Source: a virus | IMG/VR virus record: IMGVR_UViG_3300024999_000057 | Location: 38,670-102,669 of that record | DNA: 64,000 nt | Strand: one strand, 5' to 3' | Part shown: positions 7,610 to 14,477 of the stretch, piece after piece | Position numbering within the stretch: the stretch's first letter is position 1 | How the letters are laid out: each line of letters opens with the position of its first letter | Position numbers and translations under genes: made by a program | Notes under the pieces: generated by a model | Database searches by the model: none | What the model was told of the DNA's origin: nothing | Seen by the model: only the letters and a program-made list of their open reading frames with translations

Positions 7610-8062
7610 TCAGAAGTCAACTCCCTTCTTGAAAATGTGTTGGTTGGTGGAAGCCAATTTAATCCCGTACTGTTCTTTCTCGCCCCTCAGGTTCTCCTCG
7701 TACCGACCGCACTTGAGGTAGGCCAAATATCGCTTAGCGAACTCTGGGACTTCCAAAGGCTTCAACCGGGTGAAGAGCCAGATATCCAAGCAGTGCCGGT
7801 CTAGGTACCACAGGAAGGTTTCGAGTTCTTCGTGGTCCTGATCGAAGGGTTCTCCTCCGAAGATCATGATGTTCTCGATGAGATCCGGGAATCTAGCAAC
7901 CTTGTCGTTGATTTGCAGCAAGGACTCCTTCCAGTCAACTCCCTGATTAAAATCCCAGCTTTCCGGATTGTGGCAGTTTTCACAATGAGGGCCTTTGCAC
8001 CCAGCCAAGTAAATATCTAGGCTTCTTGTTTCCAACGAGAACTGAGTTGTTAGGACGTTCAT
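7610..8062 (-). CDS. nrdG: Anaerobic ribonucleotide reductase activating enzyme
   Basis: Radical-SAM activase that installs the glycyl radical on NrdD. The [4Fe-4S] cysteines are Cys22, Cys27 and Cys30 in 'GCKGPHCENCHNP', a CX4CX2C spacing rather than the CX3CX2C of T4 NrdG; the following 'ESWDFN' and 'IMIFGGEPF' (SAM-binding GGE motif) are as in the family. 150 aa, normal for NrdG. It begins 1 nt after the stop of nrdD in the same operon, so the two are made together. Confidence 0.93.
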   Translation of the reverse strand: MNVLTTQFSLETRSLDIYLAGCKGPHCENCHNPESWDFNQGVDWKESLLQINDKVARFPDLIENIMIFGGEPFDQDHEELETFLWYLDRHCLDIWLFTRLKPLEVPEFAKRYLAYLKCGRYEENLRGEKEQYGIKLASTNQHIFKKGVDF

Positions 8063-8063
8063 T

Positions 8064-9962
8064 CTATATCCCTGAGTAAAATTGCCTGTGGGGGAAATCC
8101 TGCTCGCGCCTAACTTTGTGCCATGATTTAACCGAGGTCAGGAAACCCACAACGCGGGTCAGCTTGTCCACAATTTCTCCTCCGCATTCCGAGCAGGTCT
8201 CCGAGATCCCCACGGTCATGTGGCCGTTCTCGCATTTGTTCAGTAGGAAGTTGATCGCGAAGTAGATGACCCCAGCTTTAGCTGCAGCCTTAATCAAATC
8301 CACCACCAGCTTGGGATCTTCGATCTTCTGCTCCACGTTCAGGTGGCAGATGGAGCCCCCAGAGAAGTGCTTGTCGAAAAGCCCTTGGAGCATTATGCGA
8401 TCCAACAGGTCCGCCTCGACCGTAAGGGGGATAAACTGGTTGCTGTAGAGGTCGTAGCGACTATTGAACCCCAGCAACCGGTCCTTCTCCGCGAGCTTCA
8501 CCGAAACATTTTCTCCAGGGATCTGCTCGCAATTGTGGGGCGACTTGAGTTTCTTCTGCCACCTGTCGTTCTCGGAGTTGATCGTGTTCAGGATTGCCAG
8601 CACGAAATCCTGCCCGTCTCTGGTCATTATGTCATAGCCCATGATCTCACAGGCTTCGTTCAGGCCGTTAACCCCGCAGGTCGAGTATTGCTTGTTGAGG
8701 TCCATGAACCCATGAGAGTAAAGCGGGAGGTTCCCGTTCTCGATTCTCTTCTTGACGATGTGCCTTTTCGTGTTGTTGATTCGGGAGCACGTCCCAACTA
8801 ACCGCTCTACCTCGGAGAAGAATTTCTCGGGGTCCTTTTTATACCGGAAGGCCAGCTTCGGCATGTTGATGGTGACTACACCGAGCGAGCCGATTTTGCT
8901 GGAGCCAGAACCGAAGGAGTTGAAGTACTCGTTGTCGGTCTCGCTGCGGAGGCGGCAGCACGAACTGAGCGTTGACGATTTCCCGGTGTAGATGTTGATG
9001 AAGCCGAATTCGAGGTTCCTCTCCGCGACCTGGTTGAGGAAGGTCTCGTCGTGGATTTCTCCTGAATCATCTACTGCGAAGCACGCAGTCGTTACCGGGA
9101 ACGTAATGGCGGTTCTTCGCATTTCGGTGTTCATGACATCGAGGAAAAGCATCTGCAGCTTTTTCACGATCTCGATGTCTGGAGTGGTGCCGTCAGGGAA
9201 AACGTAGTTCGGACAGAGGCTCCCCAAGAATTCCTCGTCGTAAACCGAGACATTCGTGAAGGGGCTCTGGGATGCCCTGAGCGGCTGATTGACGGTGTAG
9301 ATGAAGGACACGAGATTCTCCTTCACATAACGCCAGCAATCCTCTTCGCTCGCGAAGCTGAAGTTAGCGTCCATCTTGGTTGCCAAGATGTTCTTGACGT
9401 AGTAGCTCATGACGATCAGGAGATCCGCAAGTCCTGCTGCTCCCAGCGTCGAATTGCTGGCGAGCACGACGAACTGCTCCAGTTGCGACTTGAAGCTGTA
9501 GAGGTACTTGGGAGGCACCGAGGTGATTTTGCTGATCATCGGGAGCCCGAGAAGCATCACGTCGTAGGTCGAGTAGTTGAAGCAGTAGGCTTGGGACGAT
9601 CCGATACCATGAACGTCATTCACGTAGATGTCCCCGCAGACCTGCATCTCGATAACCTCGTCAGATGTCTCCTTCCCGTAGAGCTTCTTGAAGTGCTTCC
9701 ACAGCATGTAGTAGGAATTCAGCTTAAGGAATGGCTTGGGCAACTCCGCGTTGTAGACGATGATGCTCATGTCGCCCAAGTTGGAGTTGGCGTCTATCGA
9801 GACATCAGCCGTAGTTTTAGCTGCGAAGAAATCCTTGGAGAACTTGGGGAGGTCGAGTTGCTTCCCGATCCCATCCATATCGAAAAGCTTTTGTGGATAC
9901 TTGGATTTGAGGAGATCCATCAATTCTTCGAACTGAGGGTCGTAACTGAAGAAGATATTCAT
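8064..9962 (-). CDS. nrdD: Anaerobic ribonucleoside-triphosphate reductase, large subunit
   Basis: Class III reductase that makes dNTPs without oxygen, using formate as reductant. The C-terminus holds the Zn site ('CENGH' and 'CSEC', about 577-593) and the glycyl-radical Gly606 in 'RVVGFL' (the usual form is RVCGYL). 632 aa, at the short end for the family because no N-terminal ATP-cone is visible, as in T4 NrdD. Starts at ATG after CAGGAGCACC. Implies a host growing anaerobically at least at times. Confidence 0.95.
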   Translation of the reverse strand: MNIFFSYDPQFEELMDLLKSKYPQKLFDMDGIGKQLDLPKFSKDFFAAKTTADVSIDANSNLGDMSIIVYNAELPKPFLKLNSYYMLWKHFKKLYGKETSDEVIEMQVCGDIYVNDVHGIGSSQAYCFNYSTYDVMLLGLPMISKITSVPPKYLYSFKSQLEQFVVLASNSTLGAAGLADLLIVMSYYVKNILATKMDANFSFASEEDCWRYVKENLVSFIYTVNQPLRASQSPFTNVSVYDEEFLGSLCPNYVFPDGTTPDIEIVKKLQMLFLDVMNTEMRRTAITFPVTTACFAVDDSGEIHDETFLNQVAERNLEFGFINIYTGKSSTLSSCCRLRSETDNEYFNSFGSGSSKIGSLGVVTINMPKLAFRYKKDPEKFFSEVERLVGTCSRINNTKRHIVKKRIENGNLPLYSHGFMDLNKQYSTCGVNGLNEACEIMGYDIMTRDGQDFVLAILNTINSENDRWQKKLKSPHNCEQIPGENVSVKLAEKDRLLGFNSRYDLYSNQFIPLTVEADLLDRIMLQGLFDKHFSGGSICHLNVEQKIEDPKLVVDLIKAAAKAGVIYFAINFLLNKCENGHMTVGISETCSECGGEIVDKLTRVVGFLTSVKSWHKVRREQDFPHRQFYSGI

Positions 9963-9994
9963 TTATGCTTGGTGCTCCTGTGGTGTTTGAAATG

Positions 9995-10022
9995 AAAGGC
10001 TGGCAGTTCTCCACCAGCCTTT
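9995..10022 (-). terminator. Hairpin between dUTPase and nrdD
   Basis: Nine-bp stem AAAGGCTGG / CCAGCCTTT with a 10-nt loop. The downstream U-tract is weak (CATTTC), so it may be a partial terminator or an mRNA stabiliser that sets different levels of dUTPase and NrdD. Confidence 0.5.
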
Positions 10023-10028
10023 CTAAAA

Positions 10029-10466
10029 TTAAATTCCCGAATGGCCGAAGCCGCCCTGCCCTCTTTCCGATTCGCTCAGTTCGTCCACCTCTTCCCACTG
10101 GATCGTCTCGAACTTGTTCAGCACGAGTTGGCAGATCCTGTCGCCGGGATTGAGGGTGAACGGCTCGGTGCCGTGGTTGATCAGGATGGCACCTACGGTT
10201 CCACGATACGATTCGTCGATGGTACCCGGAGAATTAAGCACCGAAATGCCATGCTTCAACGCCAATCCCGACCTCGGGCGTACCTGTATTTCATACCCTT
10301 CGGGGATTTCCACACTAATCCCGAGGCTGACCAATTTCCTGTCTCGGGGCCAGAGAGTAAGAGGCTTTTCGATAGCAGCCCTCCCGTCACAACCAGCATC
10401 CCCGATTCGGGCGTACACAGGTACTCCGAAATCTGCCAGATTTTTAACCTTAACGGTTACAGGCAT
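10029..10466 (-). CDS. dut: dUTP diphosphatase (trimeric dUTPase)
   Basis: Hydrolyses dUTP to dUMP and pyrophosphate, keeping uracil out of DNA and feeding ThyX. All five family motifs are visible: 'GDAGCDGRAA', 'RPRSGLALKHG', 'GTIDESYRGTVGAI', 'GDRICQLVLNKF' and the C-terminal P-loop-like 'RGQGGFGHSG'. 145 aa, typical. Directly abuts the next upstream gene. Confidence 0.96.
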   Translation of the reverse strand: MPVTVKVKNLADFGVPVYARIGDAGCDGRAAIEKPLTLWPRDRKLVSLGISVEIPEGYEIQVRPRSGLALKHGISVLNSPGTIDESYRGTVGAILINHGTEPFTLNPGDRICQLVLNKFETIQWEEVDELSESERGQGGFGHSGI

Positions 10467-10736
10467 CTACGCTGCCTCCCTGTCCCGATCTTGATACTCC
10501 CTGCACCATGTCTGGGTCAGTGCATCGACTTCGAGGTCAACCTCAACGAATTCGTCGGAGTTCTTCTGGTACTCCTTCCACTTCTTGTAGTCGGCCTTGA
10601 TCGACTTCACGCTCACGTCGTACTTCTTGGCGAATTCAGTGAGGGCGTCCTTGATGTACGCGCCAATGTCCTTCTTCCTGGCTTCCTGTGCTTCGATGTC
10701 CCTGTAGAAGGGGATGAGTTCTTCGTGCTTAATCAT
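10467..10736 (-). CDS. Small charged helical protein (89 aa)
   Basis: Very rich in Lys, Glu and Asp with predicted long helices ('DIGAYIKDALTEFAKKYDVSVKSIKADYKKW'-like segment at about 22-53). The pattern weakly resembles GapR/DUF2312-type DNA-associated coiled coils, but identity is low. Lies between dut and a zinc-ribbon protein; starts overlap 8 nt with the upstream gene. Function unknown. Confidence 0.6.
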   Translation of the reverse strand: MIKHEELIPFYRDIEAQEARKKDIGAYIKDALTEFAKKYDVSVKSIKADYKKWKEYQKNSDEFVEVDLEVDALTQTWCREYQDRDREAA

Positions 10737-11007
10737 TGAAAATCTCCAGTTTCTCTTTGATGTTCAGAAGTTGGTCCGCTGCGTTGTGAAGTTTCACAAG
10801 CTGCTTGTCGATGATGTGGGTCATGTAGCGAGCCTCGTCAGAAGTAAAGAGAGGCTCGCAGCCAGGGCAATCGCCTTCGGCCTCTTCATGGGAAATGAAA
10901 AGGACCGGCCCAGTGCAGATAGGGCAGACGTACATGAAGCCATCGGGAACTTCGAATTCAACTGGTTCTGCTATCGGGTACTCGCATTTGCTGCAGTAAT
11001 ACGTCAT
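10729..11007 (-). CDS. Zinc-ribbon protein (92 aa)
   Basis: N-terminal four-cysteine ribbon: 'YYCSKCEYP' and 'YVCPICTGP', plus two more Cys in 'GDCPGCEPLF'. The C-terminal half is helical. Probably binds one or two zinc ions and DNA, RNA or a protein partner. No closer family recognised. ATG preceded by AAGGAGC. Confidence 0.65.
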   Translation of the reverse strand: MTYYCSKCEYPIAEPVEFEVPDGFMYVCPICTGPVLFISHEEAEGDCPGCEPLFTSDEARYMTHIIDKQLVKLHNAADQLLNIKEKLEIFND

Positions 11008-11021
11008 TCTGACAAGCTCCT

Positions 11022-11642
11022 TTAGGCTACGCTGATTTCAGCGGGTTCGATGTTAAGCATGTGGACATCCGGGTTCGACGATGCCATGTCCGCGAGATGG
11101 ACGACGATTTCGTGGAGTGAGTACTCTTCAGGGAACGCTTTGACTGCGTGCGCCGGATTCTTCCTGATCGACCACCTACCCATGTGCCAGGCGATGCTTC
11201 CTGTGATGACAGAAAGCATCGGGACTTCCTCGCCCCTCTCTGCGTGGAACTCTCGCGCTGCTCTATGCACGAAGAGGGCAGAAGAAAAATCGTGATCCTT
11301 GGAGGTGTGCCTCTGCTTCACCTCGACGCCCTTCTCGTAGTCTGAGTATTTCAGGATGTCGTGGAGGAGGCACGCTGCGATCACCGCATCCATGTCGTCG
11401 TTCTCGAAGCCGTAGGCTCTCCCGAAACGAATCCCGAAGGAGACAGTGGATTTCAGGTGGTTGACCAAGCCGTAGGGCTCAAGCCTACTCTGTGGTGGGT
11501 GGTATTTACCGGTCGAACTGCTAGCTACCTGAGTCAGGTACGTAGGCGCCTTCATAAGTGTGAACGCCACGAAATCCTGGATCAGCGGATTTTTGATTTG
11601 CTTCAGTTCAGCTTCAACTAATTCGATAATTTCTTCGCTCAA
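11022..11642 (-). CDS. HD-domain phosphohydrolase-like protein (206 aa)
   Basis: HD-superfamily metal-dependent hydrolase: 'GLVNHLKST' (His), 'AACLLHDILKY' (HD dyad), 'HTSKDHDF' and 'VVHLADMASS' (C-terminal Asp) in the proper order. Substrates may be nucleotides or cyclic nucleotides; in phages such proteins can salvage dNMPs or counter signalling nucleotides (inference). Begins at TTG, overlapping the upstream TGA. Located among nucleotide metabolism genes. Confidence 0.75.
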   Translation of the reverse strand: MSEEIIELVEAELKQIKNPLIQDFVAFTLMKAPTYLTQVASSSTGKYHPPQSRLEPYGLVNHLKSTVSFGIRFGRAYGFENDDMDAVIAACLLHDILKYSDYEKGVEVKQRHTSKDHDFSSALFVHRAAREFHAERGEEVPMLSVITGSIAWHMGRWSIRKNPAHAVKAFPEEYSLHEIVVHLADMASSNPDVHMLNIEPAEISVA

Positions 11643-11857
11643 TTTGTCTCTTTCTCCCTCACCTCAGCGACTCCGCTGAGGAAATCAATGTTGATGCAGG
11701 TGGTTCGTCCTGATTCAGTTTCGAGAGTCAGCCAACCCGCTTCTACTTGTTTCAGGACTCCTTCGTGCGGGACCAAGGAGCCGTACTTGTCGATCAACTG
11801 GACCTTCTTATTCAGAAGGGATTCGATCCCAGATTCAGGTTTCTTCTTCGGTGGCAT
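11639..11857 (-). CDS. Small basic protein, Sm/KOW-like (72 aa)
   Basis: A lysine-rich start (MPPKKKPESG) is followed by a compact beta-rich core 'VQLIDKYGSLVPHEGVLKQ' and 'WLTLETESG', a pattern seen in short Sm-like or SH3-like barrels. RNA or DNA binding is possible but not shown. Overlaps both neighbours by a few to 23 nt. Confidence 0.55.
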   Translation of the reverse strand: MPPKKKPESGIESLLNKKVQLIDKYGSLVPHEGVLKQVEAGWLTLETESGRTTCINIDFLSGVAEVREKETN

Positions 11858-11984
11858 CCTCTTCCTCCTCTCCTTCCCAACACCAGGCGTCTTCAGGAAT
11901 CACCTGGTCCAAATTCAGTGTGCATTCGCCCCCGCCGTAATCGACGGGGGCCATTCTTGTGTACGGGCAATGCGAGTAGCACAT
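11835..11984 (-). CDS. Tiny acidic protein (49 aa)
   Basis: Starts ATG immediately after the stop of the upstream gene (TAGATG) and ends in a run of Glu/Asp (EGEEEEDATEEET). Three Cys near the start (CYSHCPY, GECTL). It overlaps the next gene by 23 nt. An acidic mini-protein of unknown role. Confidence 0.5.
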   Translation of the reverse strand: MCYSHCPYTRMAPVDYGGGECTLNLDQVIPEDAWCWEGEEEEDATEEET

Positions 11985-12272
11985 CTAGCGAACTGCCCTC
12001 CACTGGATTGTCGTGACTTCGACAGGCTCAACTTCAGTGACTTCGACTTCCTCACTCCAGTCCTCGCTGCAGTAATACCAGTCGGAGTGGTAACTCCCTG
12101 ACCTGGACTCGTAGAGGGAATAGTGTTTGTCCTCGAACTTGAAGATGATTTCCCTGCCTTGGTACTTGTAGTCCTGAATCCACTCACCCTCTTCGACGAT
12201 CTCGAATCCTTCTGGAACATCTTCTTTGGTGATGGCGAGCATCAGGTCTTTCGCGAATTTTCTAGTTTTCAT
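11985..12272 (-). CDS. Hypothetical protein, tandem paralogue A (95 aa)
   Basis: Shares a plan with its upstream neighbour: 'VPEGFEIVEEGEW', a central 'EIIFKFEDKHYSLY', an acidic stretch, and a final 'TIQWRAV'. The pair looks like a tandem duplication that has diverged. Overlaps the neighbour by 11 nt. Function unknown. Confidence 0.65.
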   Translation of the reverse strand: MKTRKFAKDLMLAITKEDVPEGFEIVEEGEWIQDYKYQGREIIFKFEDKHYSLYESRSGSYHSDWYYCSEDWSEEVEVTEVEPVEVTTIQWRAVR

Positions 12273-12546
12273 TTACTGCCTCCCACTGAAACGTTTCCTC
12301 GTTCAAGTAGACCTCGTAACCAGGAACGTCTCCTTCCCAATTCACGAGGAATCCTTTAGGCCTCTCGCCGCCATTCCAGCAGCCTACTTGGTAGAACTTC
12401 CCTTCGTGCCCGAAGACGATATAGGTGCCCTTGCCCTTGGGTTCTTCGGGGTCCCACGAAAACGTAAGCTCCCGAAGTTCATACCCTTCCGGAACGATCT
12501 GGCCTGCGAGGGCAATGATGTCGTCCTTGGGAAAATATTTGGTCAT
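12262..12546 (-). CDS. Hypothetical protein, tandem paralogue B (94 aa)
   Basis: Starts at ATG 12546 (4-nt overlap with the phosphoesterase stop and GGAGGTGGG upstream) rather than further inside that gene. 'VPEGYELRELTFSW', 'TYIVFGHEGKFYQV' and 'TFQWEAV' align with the next gene downstream. No domain recognised. Confidence 0.65.
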   Translation of the reverse strand: MTKYFPKDDIIALAGQIVPEGYELRELTFSWDPEEPKGKGTYIVFGHEGKFYQVGCWNGGERPKGFLVNWEGDVPGYEVYLNEETFQWEAVNEN

Positions 12547-13547
12547 TTGTCCCACCTCCACAATTTGGATTTGTTGTAGTCGAATTTGCCCTGTGTGAAC
12601 CCGATGGTCGCGAATCCGCGCACCCATTTCAGCCCGGTGGCTCTGTTGTTCAGGTAGTAAGGCTGGTCCATGCACGAGCAACCCGTTTCGATGTACGTTG
12701 CACCCATGCTGTCGTAGGAGCCAAGCTGGTGTGAGTGCCCGATCACAAAGGCGTTGAAGTCGATCCCCTGCTTAGATATGGCCCCTGCAGCACCAATTCC
12801 GGTCCTCATCGGGACTACCGTGAAGCGGGACGGGTGGGCGAAAATGGTGTCCTTAACCTTGAGCCACCAGTTGTGGGCGTAGTGTACGTTCTCAAAGTGC
12901 TCCGACACGTTAGCCAGCAGATCGGCCTTGATTAGGAACTTCATGCACTCGTATTGCAGGTTCCGCTGACAATAGCGCTCTACAACGTCATCGTGATTAC
13001 CTCGTACAAGAAGCACTTGCTCGAAGTTGCTGCTGAACCACTGGATCATTTTCACGAGTTGCCCGTACTCGATCTCAGGATCTACGTGGACATTTTTGGC
13101 GTGCTTGGAGAAGAAGTCGCCGTGCGTGATATCTCCGTTGAGTACCACAACCTTCACGCCGCGCTTCTGAGCCTCACGAACCGCAAACGTGATCATCTCG
13201 GTGTTGGCATAAGGGATCTCAATGTCAGAGAGCACCAGAATTTCAAACGTCTGGTACTTGCTGAGAATGTTGTCGATTTCCTCTTGGAACTGCTGGGCGC
13301 GGATGATGTTTCCGTACAACTTATCCTCGTTGAGGTAGTCGTCCGTCAGCACTAGCGCGTCTGCACTGTTAATTTTTGAAGCCTCGTACAAGCGCTTAGC
13401 TTCCTCCCAACTCCCGAAAACCCTCATGTATGGAGCTTCGGTCACGTTGAACTCGGACCGCATCTGCCTTCTGGTGGGAATTGCTCCGTGTCTGTCCTCG
13501 TACTGCTGGATCAGATCCAGAAGATACTCTTTCGTGTAACTACTCAA
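12543..13547 (-). CDS. Calcineurin-like phosphoesterase with N-terminal HNH-associated repeat (334 aa)
   Basis: Residues about 5-55 ('YLLDLIQQYEDRHGAIP', 'FGSWEEAKRLYE') match the short helical repeat that accompanies HNH homing endonucleases and probably binds DNA. Residues 102-290 carry the metallophosphatase motifs: 'LVLSDIEIP' (Asp, here DIE rather than DxH), 'LNGDITHGD', 'RGNHDD' (183-187) and 'GHSH' (270-273). It may be a DNA nuclease or phosphatase; the fusion suggests a DNA-targeted enzyme. Starts at TTG with TAGGAGCC, which is part of the A-type palindrome region. Confidence 0.75.
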   Translation of the reverse strand: MSSYTKEYLLDLIQQYEDRHGAIPTRRQMRSEFNVTEAPYMRVFGSWEEAKRLYEASKINSADALVLTDDYLNEDKLYGNIIRAQQFQEEIDNILSKYQTFEILVLSDIEIPYANTEMITFAVREAQKRGVKVVVLNGDITHGDFFSKHAKNVHVDPEIEYGQLVKMIQWFSSNFEQVLLVRGNHDDVVERYCQRNLQYECMKFLIKADLLANVSEHFENVHYAHNWWLKVKDTIFAHPSRFTVVPMRTGIGAAGAISKQGIDFNAFVIGHSHQLGSYDSMGATYIETGCSCMDQPYYLNNRATGLKWVRGFATIGFTQGKFDYNKSKLWRWDK

Positions 13548-13555
13548 TTTGGCTC

Positions 13556-13981
13556 CTATTCAGATGTGAATTCATCTGGGCGAAATTCAGAAATAATAAG
13601 TTCCGCCCTTGGGTTTTCCTTGTCGATTCCGCCGAACTTGTACTCGATCTCCGGGATGAACGTGTAGTTATCGTCCTCCAGGAGCTTCAGTTCAATCAGC
13701 GCGTCATCTGCGAATTTCTGTACCACCGCTCCGATGTTTGCCAGATCGAACAGTCGCTTCGTCGAGTAGAAAATCGTGTAGGTGAATTTGTACGGAGGCT
13801 TGCCTAGCTTGCCCTCAGCCTTCTCGACTGCCTTCGCTACGATTTCCTTGTACAAGATCTTCAGCGCGTTGCTCTCGTGGTGCTGCCAGTTGCGGTAATT
13901 ATTTAGTCCGAGCGAATACTTCTTCCCTGGCTTCGTCTTCCTTGGGATGGTCACCGTTAGTGGTAATATCAGTTGATACAT
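13556..13981 (-). CDS. RusA-like Holliday-junction resolvase (141 aa)
   Basis: RusA-family hallmarks: 'KPGKKYSLGLNNYRNW' near the start and the acidic core 'LFDLANIGAVVQKFADDAL' followed by 'LLEDDNYTFI', matching the D-x-DN, D-L and DD metal ligands. It would cut four-way junctions made in recombination-dependent replication. Length is normal. The first 83 nt overlap the C-terminus of the HNH gene in another frame, and its last codons contain an A-type palindrome. Confidence 0.78.
   Translation of the reverse strand: MYQLILPLTVTIPRKTKPGKKYSLGLNNYRNWQHHESNALKILYKEIVAKAVEKAEGKLGKPPYKFTYTIFYSTKRLFDLANIGAVVQKFADDALIELKLLEDDNYTFIPEIEYKFGGIDKENPRAELIISEFRPDEFTSE
13558..13571 (-). promoter_or_regulatory. 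A-type palindrome at end of rusA-like gene
   Basis: Minus-strand ATTCA-CATC-TGAAT overlapping the last codons (FTSE) of the resolvase and ending beside the TAGGAG that serves the phosphoesterase. Confidence 0.5.
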
Positions 13982-14477
13982 ACTTGTACGCCTTGCCCAG
14001 CTTGATTCTACTAATTGTGGTTTGGGTTACCCCAAATTGTTTAGCTAGATCCCTGCCGGTTCCGTTGATGGAGAAATCTGATTTTTTAATTATCAGCACT
14101 TGCTCCAAGGTTAGTTTGGTGTTGAAGTTTCTCTCGCCGGTAGCACTCCTATTTCTAGTAACTCTGTCGTTCACGTTGTCTTGAGTTGTCCCTATTAGAA
14201 GATGTTCGGGGTTAACACAAAGAGGGTTGTCGCACGTATGCCTAACAACTTTGCCCGTAGGATCTTCACCCTTCAGAAAAATAACGGATAGTCTGTGTGC
14301 AAGCCTGTATTTTCCCCAAAGTTTGTAGAATCCATACCCGTTACTATTAATTGTCCCTCTCCACCGCCAGCATTCATCCGGCCCTCTTTGCTCGATCAAC
14401 GTCTTGAATTTTTCTACAGTGTTACTTGGTCGCCCTACTTGCCCTCCAGGGTTCCTAATTCTCTTCGCTATCCTCAT
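13899..14477 (-). CDS. HNH homing endonuclease with HTH (192 aa)
   Basis: Zinc-free HNH_3-type fold: 'CWRWRGTINSNGYG', 'AHRLSVIFLKGE', 'VVRHTCDNPLCVNPEHLLIGT' split over the H-N-H motif, then 'NVNDR' and a C-terminal helix-turn-helix ('RDLAKQFGVTQTTISRIKLG'). Start ATG 14477 follows GGAGATGAGG; overlaps the ligase-like gene by 23 nt and the RusA-like gene by 83 nt. The wedged, overlapping position is typical for a recently inserted free-standing homing gene. Confidence 0.85.
   Translation of the reverse strand: MRIAKRIRNPGGQVGRPSNTVEKFKTLIEQRGPDECWRWRGTINSNGYGFYKLWGKYRLAHRLSVIFLKGEDPTGKVVRHTCDNPLCVNPEHLLIGTTQDNVNDRVTRNRSATGERNFNTKLTLEQVLIIKKSDFSINGTGRDLAKQFGVTQTTISRIKLGKAYKYVSTDITTNGDHPKEDEAREEVFARTK

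Noticed and set aside
8343-9995. Several long plus-strand frames opposite nrdD
   Set aside because: Shadow frames of a well-defined enzyme; no start signals.
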